Shown here: positions 44,161 through 55,543 of the stretch, piece by piece
Numbering within the stretch: position 1 is the stretch's first letter
How the letters are laid out: every line of letters begins with the position of its first letter
Assembly: GCA_025769875.1 (NCBI GenBank)
Contig: JAGFNK010000178.1
Coordinates: forward strand, 31,303-95,302
Direction of reading: 5' to 3'
From: Russula earlei
Lineage: Eukaryota > Basidiomycota > Agaricomycetes > Russulales > Russulaceae
Length of the DNA stretch: 64,000 bases
Made by a program: the position numbers and the translations under genes
Notes under the pieces: generated by a model
What the model was told of the DNA's origin: nothing
Databases searched by the model: none
The model's input: the letters and a program-made list of their open reading frames with translations, nothing else

Positions 44161-44815
44161 ACTGTCGTTTTCACGTGACCTTGCACTTGCCATTTTTGGA
44201 TGTCATTTCGAGTGCGAAATTAAAACTGCTATATCTCAACAGTTTCTCAACAGATTGCCTTGAAACTTTGACAGTAGAACCTTATATACTGTATCTATGT
44301 GCAGCTAAAATATGGGAGCCTAATATTTAGTTCTTGAAATGTCGATTTTTAGGGTGCTGACATGAGTGCAAAACTTTGAACTGCCATATCTCAACTGTTT
44401 CTGAATCAATTGACTTGGAACTTCGACAGTGGGATCTCATGTACTGTATCTATGTGCAGCCCAAGAGTTGGGGTCTAATTCGCTGTTCTTGAAGTTTCGA
44501 TTTTTGGGTGCAATCTGAGTGTGAAATTTCGAACTGCCATATCTCAACCATTTCTCAATGGATTGCCTTGAAACTTGGACAGTGGGATCTCATGTAATGT
44601 GTCTAGGTGCAGCCAAAGAGTTGGTGTCTAATTATCAGTTCTTGAAGTTTCAATTTTTGGGTGCCCATCTGCATGCAATTTTTTGAACTGTCATATCTCA
44701 ACCATTTCTCGATGGATTGCCTTGAAACTTGGACAGTAGAACCTCATGTACTGTATCCAGAGGCAGCCAAATAATTGGTTTCACTCGTTGAATTTTCACA
44801 TTTTGGGGTGCTGAC
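44161..44815 (+). repeat. Four units of a 153-155 bp tandem repeat
   Basis: The core ACTGYYATATCTCAAC recurs near 44232, 44387, 44540 and 44693 (spacing 155, 153, 153). Each unit also carries GATTGCCTTGAAACTTKGACAG-like and ATGTACTGTATCTAKGTGCA-like parts. The first unit mirrors the array left of the Harbinger element. Confidence 0.85.
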
Positions 44816-46106
44816 CCCAAGCATGATAAAATTACATTATCCCTACAGCTGAGCACATGATATGATACAACTATTTATGACGTAGTGTGCGAGAAGGGCA
44901 CTGTTCATTGGACCAGACAAGGACTGATGGAAGAGCGATAAGACAAAATCGAAATGATGACATGAGGTGTGCATTGAGGCAGCGATTGCGATCGCACGTG
45001 AATGGGCGAGGTGAGGCGATGGTGGGCTGCAAGCCCTCGAGTATGGCGGCGGTGAATGATGACAAACGATGGGGGGGTGGCTCAGTAGGTTGGAGCAATG
45101 TGGTGAGCGACAGTGTGCTGCTGTTGGGCACCTTTTGGTGTTTCTCGTGCGTGACACGGCATTCGCGCACTATGATTGTCGCATTTCACACCGCTTACCC
45201 CTCTCACACTTCAAAAAATGCAGCTTTTTATTATGCGAGCTATCAGGAAATGTCTTCCATATGTGGTGCATCATACTTACCTGAAATTGCTGTTGACCCT
45301 TGGACATGAAAGCTTGCTCCGTTCACCTGGCTCATCCACAACATAACCCTCAAAATAGAGCTGAAGGTTCCCTTCACCGACTGCGGGAAGCTTTCCCTGG
45401 TCCTGTCCAACAATGGAAGAGGCAAATGTGAGTGGCAGCGTTCAAGTTTTGAACTGTCAGTGGCCGGCAGCATGTGAGCCAGCAGAGCGGTGACTGGAGG
45501 AAGGATGAGTTTTGTACATATGGCAGGGAGAAATAACATTGCATACCTTTGTTGTTTTGTCAACTTTTCATTTTGCTCTCCAACACAGTGTACCACAGTA
45601 TTGTATGTGTGTGGTCTCAAGCAAGACCTGGAACTTGCACGTCACGGGTTCCCTCCTCTGCAGTGAGTTCAGACAAGCGCCAATGGGCATGTGCAAACAG
45701 GCATCTCACATAAAGGATAAAGAGTGGATCTTCTGCTGACAAGATATCTGGCATGCAGAAATTGAGGACCCATGTCGTCTCCTCATGCCACCACTTGTCA
45801 TGGCCCTGCATCCATGGAACTTTGTTCCCTGTGCGCCTAAGAAAGAGGACATGTTCAATATGCAGGCAGACCTTGAGTGCCGAATCGACTATTGCTTTGG
45901 TTGCAATAGTCTTCCCACCGCGATGCCCTTCTTCGGCAATAAGGACGACGTGGCTCTGGCAGTCATTGATACAGTCATGATGTGCCTCTGCAGAGAAGCC
46001 AGTGAACACAACAGAGTGGACGGCACTGATCAGCAGCTACATGTGAGGAGGGCAGCGACCTGCTTGCCATGCCACAGGAAGGTAGATAGAGACTGGCATT
46101 GCCTTA
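44816..46106. other. No confident gene
   Basis: Frames in both directions (for example 45617-46009 minus and 45785-46111 plus) have moderate length but no motif I can name. The stretch ends at the TA where the Tc1-type element begins and may itself be old transposon sequence. Confidence 0.35.
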
Positions 46107-47012
46107 ATTGATGCCGAGAGATTTTCAGTACATTGGCAACACTAGAAGTTTCATGTGGCAGTTCAGCATAGGGATCTGTTGGGCTCATCGGCTTCGTAAA
46201 TGATAGCAGTCTGGGAGAGATGAGCGATCAGACATGGAGATACCCAGAAATGGCTCTTGATCAACCATAATCTATGACAGGTACGGACCTTGTTGGGATG
46301 TTTGAATGCCTAATGGTCTACACTGTTGTACGAACACATTCAGACCTATGGGGATGAGGCGACATGAGGGGTGGCGTGGGGCGTATTACTTATGTCAGCA
46401 GTGTCTCTGGCACTGGCAGGTGTGGAGGCTGTTTCTGCTCCTCCTGAGGTGGCGAGTGACTAAGCTCAGGTCTGGGGCCTTCTTGGACAATGTGTGTTGC
46501 ATGAGACTAAAACAATGGTTGGGGTTGAGACCAAGATGGTGGCATGGATGAGCTCAGGTGACAGCTGCGAGCGAGACTGAAGCAGGTGGAAGAAGCCAGA
46601 CGAAGCTGACATTGTAGGGGCTGGCTGGACCAAAGTAACAGCGGCTAGAGGGGACGAGGAGGAGGCTGAGACTGCAGTGACTGGGACTGAGACAGCAAGG
46701 CAGGCACGTGTGGCCAACAGAATGGCCAACAGAACTGAAACGACTAGATGGTGGACTGAAGCAGGTGTGGATGGATGAGAGGCAGCAGTGGGCAGGACAG
46801 GGGCCGTGATGGTGACTGACTTGGCAAGGCTAAGAATGGAGCAGCTGATGAAGCTATGACGGCTGATGAATAAGGATATGGCAGGTGCGACAGATGCAGG
46901 GTTGATGGTGGATGGGGCAGAGGGGAGGATGGATAAGGCTGAAGGGGCTGAGGCTGGGGTCGATGATGATGGGTAAGACTGGGTGTAGTGGTAATCTGGG
47001 AGTCGGAGATTT
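46107..47012 (+). repeat. Left long inverted repeat of the Tc1-type element
   Basis: It matches 56662-57472 in inverted orientation from the outer end (GTACATTGGCAACACTAGAA) to GGTAATC(T/A)GGGAGTC near the inner end. Reading frames inside it are simple-sequence artefacts. Confidence 0.85.
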
Positions 47013-48152
47013 CTTGCAATGGAGGCGAAGGGCTGGATGGCCTGCAACAAGAAATATGAGGTGATAAAGATCAATCATGGCATGAAAGAACGCACTGGCA
47101 GAGGAGAGGCAGGTGTCCCGAACTGTGAATGGAAATATGCAGGTGGGAAGTTTCAGATGGAACGAGTTGAGGATGAAATTTTGCATCATAAACCCAGGCT
47201 AACGTTTGCGAGACAACAGGAAGAGAGGTAGATGGGAGGGGTCCACACTGTGAGTATCCCTGCTGTAAACAGACCTTTATCACATCATTCCTGCTAGACC
47301 CAGGAGAGTTGATCCAGAAGAGTGAAGGGTATAATGACCTTGTGGTGTCGGTTCGGCTGCGTTGAGTATGGGCATTCACCCAAAGGGAAGGTAGACCAGA
47401 AGAGAAGAAGAGGGAGGGAAGGAAAGGAAGGCAGGGCAAGGAGTGAGGGTGAGCAAGAAAGGTGAGGGAGAAAGGGAGAGGGAGTGCATGTATTCAACGT
47501 GCATGACCGCATGCTCTGGGTTTGCATGCTCCGGGTTTGAATAGAATTTACTTTTGGAGAGAAGATCACGCTTATATACCAAAGTTGTAAGGAGGGACTG
47601 TACTGTACAAGAGCAAGTTGCACCATAATAATAAGTAGTGCGCTCATAACAATCCCATGTCTAAGTCAGCCATGTCAGTCAGTCAGCCAACCATTAAGAA
47701 CCTTCCGGTGTTCACCAGCTCCATATCCTCCGTTGCATATTGTATGAGTAAATCGGCTGTGCCCTTCCCAATATTGAGCCAATTTGATAGCTTCTCCTCA
47801 GACATACGGTCTCTAACAAGCTGGTTGATGCGACGATAACCCTCTTCATTGAACTTGTCCGCATGATTGCTAAAGTCTTCCCCTTGACTATCATGGTGCA
47901 TGTCGCAGTACTCAAGCCAAGGGCCTATCCTTGGGACCTCGGTCTTTGCCGGAACAGGGTTTGGGAGAGGTGGGAGCCCTGAAATCAGATTGGGAGGTGG
48001 CAATTGATTTGGAAGGAACCAAGAATGAGAGGGATGGTATGACGGAGGGAAGAAGCCATATGGATAGCCCATGAGTGGCTGAGGCAGTTCATTCGTAGGC
48101 ATGTCAGGAATTTGTCTTTGGCTTCGAATGTATTCTCCATTATGGCAAAGGT

Positions 48153-48644
48153 TGTCACCGACTGGGGGCGGTGTCGCTGACAAATCGTTTCACGCGCGAG
48201 ACGTACGCACAGAGTTGAGCGAGACGACGAGTTCTCGCAAGAATCGGGGATCTCGGTGACTACACAGCAGAGGCTAGTGTGTACCGTGGAGTGGAAAGAC
48301 AATAAACAAGTCTTTGCGTTCGAAGACTTAGAGGATAGAAGGGGTTTCTGAGTCGATTGCTTGATTCCCTGCAAGCCTACAGTCCCGAAGCTGAATCCAG
48401 TGATATTTCACAAGAGAACAAGCTTAGGGCTTGTTCTCTGTTACTGACAGGTTTATATAGACAACTATGTCCTATATCAAATAACAGACACGAGGTAATA
48501 GCGAGACGATCGAGAACGGAACATGCTGGAAGGTAGTGGTACAGGCGAGGCTAAGTGAGTCATACGAATGCGCAGGAATCGTGAGGCTGTCCGGGTAGGC
48601 TTGTCCGGTTGCCGGTTCGGTCCGAGGGACCGGTATTTGTGACA
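48153..48644 (-). repeat. 3' LTR of the gypsy element
   Basis: 492 bp. The purine-rich AAGGGGGTGA on the minus strand just before it is the likely polypurine tract. It contains GGTTTATATAGAC-type TATA sequence on the plus strand near 48450. Confidence 0.9.
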
Positions 48645-48662
48645 TCACCCCCTTGTTAACGT

Positions 48663-49976
48663 CTAAGCAACATTAGGGATGATAGTAGAATGACAGTGAT
48701 GGGTGTGGAAGTGGATTTGGTCGCGAGGAACTCGGCATATTTTCTTGGGTCTGCATCGTTGGTGGGGACTTCTGCAGTAATCGGCTATGTGTCCCTGACG
48801 ATTGCAGAGGATACAGACGGCGATTTTGGAGCATTCAAAGGTGTCATGTCCTCCATCTTTGCACCATGCGCATCTATCAGAGAGTCGAGGAGAGAATTGG
48901 TACCATGGATCAAGGAGGGCTTGTTTGGCATCCTGATGTTCCTGTTCAGTGAGTTGAGGCATGGTGCCAAAGAGTACTCGTGGTTCGAGGCGTGCTTTGG
49001 CGTTAGCTTTAGCCAATTTAACTTCTGAGTCCCTCACTTCCCACATCATGTCGTGGTATCTCTCTTGGGCGGTGACGAGGGAGTTTGCCATTTGTCGTGT
49101 TTTTTTTATGGCAAAGCGATAGCGACGTACTTCGGCCTCTAGTGACAGGTCTTGTTCGAACCTAAGTGCTTCGTCTATGGCTTTAGTGTGTCTGAGACCT
49201 TCCTTGAATAAGAAGGCGTCTTTTTGTGTGAGGAGGGGGCGAGGATAGGGATCAGCTCGAGCTCAAATGGGGATGCGGTGAGTAGGACATCCAGGACCAT
49301 AGGTAGCCAAGAGGGAGGGAAAGCCGTGTGTGATTTCAGGGAGAACGAAGCGAGGGGGAAGTGTGTCTTCCTCATTTCCTGGATCTGGGATTAGTAAGTC
49401 TAGTCCTAGGTCTCCTTCTTCCCATCCTTCTCCAAGTTCTTCCAGTTCTGAACATTGTGTGTGGTTGGCGGCTGGTTCGTAGACAGGAGGTGGCGTTCTC
49501 TCGCGGTCTGTCGGGGCGAAGTTTTCGTTTAGCAGGATTATGTTTTCGACTTGTTGGATGATGGGTGTAGTGATACGTGGGGGAATTGGGATAGGGTCAG
49601 GTGAGGGAGTGCGGACGTGATAAGACGGGCTGCGAGTTCTGATGGGTGAATTGGTCCCTAGAGTGGGAGAGCGATTGCCGAAGGCACGTAGTATCGTGGT
49701 AAGGGAGTCGTCCTCCCACAGCCCGCGTGCTTGGACAATCATGGCGGCGTGTTGTGCAGCGCGTCGGATGAGTAGCCTGGTGTTGATAGTGGCTGCTGTC
49801 GAAGGGGATGGTCCTCGAGACAGTGGTAGATGGATGAGAGTGGGGGAGTAAGGAGGAGTGGGTACTAAAGTGGCGGAGGAAGCAGTGGGAGAGTTCTGTG
49901 TGGAAGACATGTTTGTTGGGGGTAGAGTGGTAGGGAATAGTCGTCTACGGGTGGTGTTTTTTATACTTGGGGTCAT
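48663..49976 (-). pseudogene. Gypsy third ORF with two CCHC zinc knuckles, one premature stop
   Basis: It starts MTPSIKNTTRRRLFPT at 49976; the ATG overlaps the pol stop as ATGA. The N-terminal half is Ser/Thr/Pro-rich and probably disordered (SPTASSATLVPTPPYSPTLI), with an acidic block ELEELGEGWEEGDLGLDL. A TGA at 49263-49265, one C-to-T change from CGA, breaks the frame. The same frame then continues with a helical charged part (EALRFEQDLSLEAEVRRYRF, SEVKLAKANAKARLEPRVLF) and two knuckles, CAWCKDGGHDTFEC and CILCNRQGHIADYC, ending at 48663. It is about 437 codons in all. It is not gag, which has its own knuckle. A nucleic-acid-binding accessory protein is the best guess. Confidence 0.75.
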
Positions 49977-52900
49977 CCAGCTGAAGCGGAGTAGTATTCT
50001 TTCAGAAGTTCTGGGGCGTTAAGGTCACGATGGTCGACCCATGAGTCATCTGATGCCGGGTATCCTTTCCAGTGTACGAGGTATTGAATCTTACGTGTTC
50101 GTCCGAATCTTCTTGTGTCTAGAATTGCTTCGATTTCGTATTCTTCCTCGTTTTCAATGGTTGGTGGAGGTCGTGTAAACGGCATGCCATATTCCTCCGT
50201 CTCCTTATAAGGGAGAAGTAGGTTGATGTGAAAGACATCATGTATCTTCATCGATGGCGGAAGTTGTAATTGATATGCAACTTTGGAGATTCTTTTTGTA
50301 ATAGGAAATGGACCGTATCTTTTGGGCATCAGTTTGCGTGTTCCTCGTGTTTTGAGGTTCTTTGCTTCTAGCCATACAAGAGTTCCTTCTTCCATTTCTT
50401 TGATGTCGGGTTTTAGGGGTTGTTGTTTACGTTCAAGGAGTTGTTGGGCGTCTTGTCTTGCTTCTTCTAGTTGTTTTAGGCGATCGGTGGATGAGGGTAC
50501 ATTATTGTCTTCTAGACTGATGTCGATCTGGGGTTTGAATCCCATGAGGAGTTCGTGTGGTGATCTTCGTGATGTTTCATGTTTCCACGAGTTATGCGCG
50601 TATTCTGCTAAAGGGAGCATTTTTGCCCAGGAATGTGGATGAGTCGTGGTCCAGGGTCTTAGGTATTGTTCTAGCCATGCGTTCATCCGTTCCATCTGTC
50701 CATCGGTTTGGGGGTGGAACGCGGTGGACATGTTTTGTTTAATGCCTAGATTTTTACATAAGGCTTTTGAGAAGTTTGATGCGAATCGAGGGTCTCTATC
50801 GGAGATGATTCTCTTGGGAACGCCGAACCAGGGTACGAGATGTTTCAAGTACTCGTGTGCAACACCTGTTCCATCAATTGTTTTGTTACAGGGAATAAAC
50901 TTTGTTGCTTTAGAGCACCCTTGATCGACTATGGTGAGGACGCTGTCAAATCCTTCTGATTTGGGTAAATCGGTAATGAGGTCCATCGATACGTATTGAA
51001 AGGGGCCTTGTTCAACGTGTGTGTCGAGTGGAAAGGTCGTGGCCTTCTTTCTGGGTATATTGGTTTTGGACTCTTGGCATTTGGCAGCAACCTTTGACGT
51101 ATTGCTTCTACGAATTGTCGTAGTCTAGGTCCTTCATAGTGTTGTTTGACTAAGTCCCAAGTGTTGGCTATTCCTGGGTGTCCTGCGAAGGGAGTGTCGT
51201 GGAATTGTCTAAGAATTTCTCGTCGTTTGTCAGGTTTGTCGGGTAGGTAGGTCTTTTTTGCAAATATTTCGGGTGGTAGTAAGGTGGTTTTTTGTTCTTC
51301 TACCCCCTTGTTAAGGTCTTTGCGACGAGAGAGTGTGTCGGCGATGGTGTGTGTATGTCCAGGGACGTGTTCTAAGGTGATATTAAAGTCTTGCATATAC
51401 TGCATCCATCTGGCCTGTCGTCCTGTTAATTTTTGTGGTTCTTTAAAATATGTGAGATTTTTGTGGTCTGTTCTTATTCTAACTGGTTTGTCGGCTCCTA
51501 AGAAGAATGGTCGTCCGCTTTTTAATCCAAAAATCACTGCCGCTAGTTCTTTGTCGTGAGCGTCGTAGTTTCTTTCTGCATCTAATAGTGTTCTGGAATA
51601 GTAGGCGATTGGGTGAAAACCATCTTCATATTCTTGGGATATGACTGCTCCTACGGCGAATCCTGATGCATCAGTGTCTAAAACGAATTGTTTTGTCCAA
51701 TTTGGGGTACGGAGTACTGGGTAAGATACGCAAGTTTCTTTTAGGATTTGAAAGGCTTGGTCTTCCTTCGTTGTCCATTCCCATTGTCTGTTTTTCTTTG
51801 TTAAATCGTTCAGTGGTCTTGCTTTTATGGAAAAGTTGGGTATAAAATTTCGATAGAAGTTACAGAATCCTAGGAAACTTCTGACTTCCTTTAGCGTAGA
51901 TGGGGTTGGCCAGTCTTTAATTCCTTTGACTTTGATGGGGTCCATAGTTATTTTTCCTTCCCCTATGATTACTCCGAGGTATTCTACCTTTTTTTTGTGG
52001 AATTGACACTTTTCTGGTTTAAGATAGAGATTGTGTTGTTTCAGTTTAGATAGTATATGATTGACTTTGAGCGTGTGTTCTGTTTCATCATTTTGTGTGG
52101 CTATGATGATGTCGTCCATATAGATCTTCAACCATCCTTGAGCGAGTTCTTCTTGGAAAATGTCGTCCATCATAGTTTGAAAGGTAGCTGGAGAATTCAT
52201 CAGTCCAAAGAACATTACCGTCGGTTCGAACAGCCCATCACTGGTTTTGAAGGCTGCTTTCCACTCGTCTCCTTCTTTGATCCGAATATTGTTGTATCCC
52301 CATCTGACGTCGAATTTAGTAAAAAGTTCTTTTCCTGCTAGAGCGTGAATAAGTTCTGGGATTAAAGGTAATGGGTATACGTTGGGTATTGTCCATTTGT
52401 TTAGGTTTCTATAGTCTTGTACCGGTCGGAATTTGCCATCTTTCTTTTTATAAGGAAGAATCCACTGGCGTATGGCGAGTTAGATCTTCTTATTCGCTTA
52501 AGTTGTAAATTTTGTTCGAGGAATTTCCCTTGTTCTTCTTTTTCTTTTGGTGAGAGGGGATATACTCTGCAGTTAATTGTTGTAGGGGCATCTGATTTTA
52601 TATCAATAGCGTGGTCCCATTTTCTTGGTCCGGGAAATCTTTCTGATTCTTGTTCCATAAACACTTGTCCGTATTGATGGTATTGAAGGGGGACTATTTC
52701 CTGCCAAGTTTGCGTTTTGCCTTGCATTTGTGATTCCGCTAGTTGCTGTGCTATAGTGGTCTTGCGTACTTGGGTTTGTAGCCATAGTTCGTCGCCCTCT
52801 TCCCATTCCGTTAATGCTTTGATCTATGCTGGTACCTCTTGGTCTCCTTTGAGGGTAATTCTTCCCATAATGGTTCCCTTGGACCAATTTATTTTTGGGT

Positions 52901-53273
52901 TTGTCGATTCAAGGAATGGATATCCCAGGATAATGTCGTCTTGTCCTATGTCTGCAACCAGAAATTGGTGTATGTGTTTTTGTCCTAGTAACTTTAACTG
53001 TAGTTGAACGGTTTGGGTAACTTTCCCTGAACGATTTAGCGTTCCATCGACATTTTTGACGTTTCTGGTTGGAATTAGTTTTCTGGTTTGAAGGTGTAAT
53101 TCCTTCATCAGCCTAGGGGATATGAAGCATTCGGTAGCCCCACTGTCTATCAGGGCTTTTCTTTCGGCTTTGTTCGATCCAATGTAAATAGTAGTTGTCA
53201 CTGATATTGACTTTCTCTGAGATTTGTACATGGGATCGATACCTAAAGCTCGAGCAATTGCCGTTATGCTCAA
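49973..53273 (-). pseudogene. Gypsy pol: protease, RT, RNase H, integrase, chromodomain, broken
   Basis: Pol begins in the -1 frame at the gag stop. Protease: KALIDSGATECFISPRLMKE near 53150. An in-frame TAG at 52824 follows. Reverse transcriptase: SPYASGFFLI, then a frameshift near 52450, then KFDVRWGYNNIRIKEGDEWK, FFGLMNSPATFQTMMDD and LKIYMDDIIIATQ. RNase H: FVLDTDASGFAVGAVISQ, RTDHKNLTYFKEPQKLTGRQ. The integrase zinc finger (HDTPFAGHPGI, H..H) meets a second frameshift near 51090 at the Cys pair. Integrase core: SMDLITDLPKSEGFDSVLTI, IISDRDPRFASNFSK, HPQTDGQMERMNAWLEQYLR, so the D-D-E is complete. The chromodomain EYEIEAILDTRRFGRTRKIQ, YLVHWKGYPASDDSWVDH closes the protein. Three lesions make it inactive. 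Confidence 0.92.
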
Positions 53274-54634
53274 GCGTCCGAAAAATCCTCTTCTTTGTCC
53301 TCACTATCCCCCATCAATGCCTTGATGAAAGCCTCCCTTTCTTCTACGGAAAGTGCTTTCGCTGCCTTTGCTGCTTTGGCGACCTTGTCGACAGTGTCTT
53401 CCTCGACTATTTCTATAGTGGAGGATTCGGATGTGATGGTGGTCGTGTCGGCGACGCATGCGCGAGTCATGTCGCGTTTCGGCTTTGTGGGGCAGTCACG
53501 AGCCAGGTGTCCTCGAAGGGAGCAGTGAAAACACCTTCCTTCTTCTCGGTGTTTTTGTTTCTCGGCTTCGGTGACTGCTTTGCGAGCGGCGCCTGCGCTG
53601 GTATCCATTGCATTTGGGTCACGCGGTGGGAGACGTGGACGTGCGGGTGTGGCGTTGTTTTGGTTGTTCCTGCGGTTGGCCCAGGCCGAGTTAGCGAGTC
53701 GTCCCCAAGGTTTATTGTTTTGAGGCTGGTTGAAATTGTGTCCGCGTGTACTAGAATGGTTGGATAAAATTGCGCGTTTGCGCATCCAGACCCTGTGATG
53801 TTTCTGTGCTGCTGCGACCCAGTCCATAAAGGAAGTGGGGTCTTCGAGGTCGAGGCATGATTCGACTAGGGATCGTGGGAGTCCCCATGCGAATAGCCTC
53901 ATGACCGTTGGTTCGTCGACATCGAGCCCTGCTCTTCTAGTCAGCAGTTGGAACTCAGATATATAGTCGTCGAGTAGGCCATCTTTCATTTTCAATTCTT
54001 TGAGTCGATCTTGGGCCTTCTCGCGTTCTGCGTAGTCGGTGAACGCGCGGCGGAATTGCTGTCGCATGGCTTCCCACGCTGTCAATCTGAGTGGGATGTT
54101 AGTGGGGTCGTTCTGTACGTCTTCGAGCCACTGGTCCATGGCCTCGAGCCATCCTTCGACTTTGGGTCCCTTCATTAATGAGAGAAAATATGCACATTTC
54201 TTGATGGGATCCCTGGCAATCTTACTGTCATGGTTCATGGACATAAACCTGTTGAACGCGACCAAAAATGCATGTGTGCGCGCGCGGTCGCCATTGAAAA
54301 AGTCGGGGGGAATTCCCTCGAGTTTCCTGTTGTCGGGGCCGCATGCATTGCGGTCGCGGTCCGCGCGTGTATCGTAGTCGTCGGGGTCGGGGTCGGGGCT
54401 TGGGGGTCGTATTCCGCGGCCTCCCATTCCGGGGAATGAGGCGCGGGTGGGGGGTAGTGCCGTCCCGGACGACACGGGTTGTGGTTGGCTTGGGTCGGGG
54501 TCAGCGGCGGCGACGAAGACGTTCGTCATTGTCGTTGGTTCGAGCTCCATCGGAGTGGTGGTGGGAGCTGGTCCTGGTGTGGGGGTGTGGCTTGGAGCTC
54601 TGGACCTAGGGAGAGGGGCTCCTGAGGCTGTCAA
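53270..54634 (-). CDS. Gypsy gag
   Basis: This is an open frame of 454 residues with a Pro-rich N-terminus and the capsid part of gypsy gag: KLEGIPPDFFNGDRARTHAF, FMSMNHDSKIARDPIKKCAY, EAMRQQFRRAFTDYAEREKA, LKMKDGLLDDYISEFQLLTR, VMRLFAWGLPRSLVESCL. A single knuckle CFHCSLRGHLARDC follows near 53490-53530. The frame opens at a TTG, so the true start may be an ATG further in (MELEPTTMTN) or a spliced upstream exon. The stop overlaps the start of the pol frame (TTGA), which suggests a -1 frameshift or reinitiation for pol. No damage is seen in this frame. Confidence 0.88.
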   Translation of the reverse strand: MTASGAPLPRSRAPSHTPTPGPAPTTTPMELEPTTMTNVFVAAADPDPSQPQPVSSGTALPPTRASFPGMGGRGIRPPSPDPDPDDYDTRADRDRNACGPDNRKLEGIPPDFFNGDRARTHAFLVAFNRFMSMNHDSKIARDPIKKCAYFLSLMKGPKVEGWLEAMDQWLEDVQNDPTNIPLRLTAWEAMRQQFRRAFTDYAEREKAQDRLKELKMKDGLLDDYISEFQLLTRRAGLDVDEPTVMRLFAWGLPRSLVESCLDLEDPTSFMDWVAAAQKHHRVWMRKRAILSNHSSTRGHNFNQPQNNKPWGRLANSAWANRRNNQNNATPARPRLPPRDPNAMDTSAGAARKAVTEAEKQKHREEGRCFHCSLRGHLARDCPTKPKRDMTRACVADTTTITSESSTIEIVEEDTVDKVAKAAKAAKALSVEEREAFIKALMGDSEDKEEDFSDA

Positions 54635-54718
54635 TGTGGTAATATTGATGCCTCTGAGAGGGCTTTGTTGGAGCCTGAAGGCCGGTCGAGCGACGTGCGT
54701 CGCTTCCCATGAGTCTCC

Positions 54719-54976
54719 TCACCTTTCAATTTCGAACCAGAGACCATAGAGATGGCCTAGGGCGACCTTGGCACCCATCCAGTTGGCGTAGTATCCGGTC
54801 CATGGTACACTGTCCTTTTGTATTGTATAGAACTCGACGCCGTCGTCGAACATAGTGATACTAGGGACATTCTTTTCTTGGTCAGGCAGCAATTCAAAGG
54901 GGCATTTGAGGGCAGCCAATCCTTCTATGGTTGGGACTTGATACCCTTTGGTCTTCCAGTCTTGAGTTGTAGTCAT
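54719..54976 (-). CDS. Small ORF between gypsy 5' LTR and gag, 85 aa
   Basis: The frame MTTTQDWKTKGYQVPTIEGL ... GAKVALGHLYGLWFEIER has the feel of real protein (PFELLPDQEKNVPSITMFDD). It ends next to GTGAGG, which would be a good splice donor, so it may be a 5' exon of gag rather than a separate gene; I could not find a frame-keeping acceptor. No family recognised. Confidence 0.45.
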   Translation of the reverse strand: MTTTQDWKTKGYQVPTIEGLAALKCPFELLPDQEKNVPSITMFDDGVEFYTIQKDSVPWTGYYANWMGAKVALGHLYGLWFEIER

Positions 54977-55051
54977 GTTGGAAGAAATCGATATATTTCT
55001 TGGTGAGCGTGTGGTTCGGGGTCAAGGGTTCAAGTGGTAAGCTTGTTCTAA

Positions 55052-55543
55052 TGTCACCGACTGGGGGCGGTGTCGCTGACAAATCGTTTCACGCGCGAGA
55101 CGTACGCACAGAGTTGAGCGAGACGACGAGTTCTCGCAAGAATAGGGGATCTCAGTGACTACACAGCAGAGGCTAGTGTGTACCGCGGAGTGGAAAGACA
55201 ATAAACAAGTCTTCGCGTTCGAAGACTTAGAGGATAGAAGGGGTTTCTGAGTCGATTGCTTGATTCCCTGCAAGCCTACAGTCCCAAAGCTGAATCCAGT
55301 GATATTTCACAAGAGAACAAGCTTAGGGCTTGTTCTCTGTTACTGACAGGTTTATATAGACAACTATGTCCTATATCAAATAACAGACACGAGGTAATAG
55401 CGAGACGATCGAGAACGGAACATGCTGGAAGGTAGTGGTACAGGCGAGGCTAAGTGAGTCATATGAACGCGCGGGAATCGTGAGGCTGTCCAGGTAGGCT
55501 TGTCCGGTTGCCGGTTCGGTCCGAGGGACCGGTATTTGTGACA
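55052..55543 (-). repeat. 5' LTR of the gypsy element
   Basis: 492 bp, with the same ends as the 3' LTR. Differences seen include GAATAGGGG for GAATCGGGG, CCGCGGAG for CCGTGGAG and CATATGAACG for CATACGAATG. Confidence 0.9.

Larger units (their letters stand above)
48153..55543 (-). mobile_element. Chromodomain Ty3/gypsy retrotransposon (chromovirus)
   Basis: The element is 7,391 bp with two 492-bp LTRs and a 5-bp target duplication, AAGGT, at 48148-48152 and 55544-55548. The LTRs begin TGTCACAAATACCGG and end CAGTCGGTGACA on the minus strand. I count about nine differences between them, nearly all transitions, so it is older than the young copia element. Order on the minus strand: small ORF, gag, pol, third ORF. 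Pol and ORF3 carry disabling changes. Confidence 0.93.

Noticed and set aside
41212..44815. Regular repeats considered as a CRISPR array
   Set aside because: Units of 153-155 bp are similar throughout without spacers, and the genome is eukaryotic.
46466..47074. Long minus-strand Ser/Ala-rich frame, with a similar plus-strand frame at 56443-57063
   Set aside because: Both lie in the two arms of the long inverted repeat, are low in complexity and match each other only because the DNA is repeated. No family pattern.
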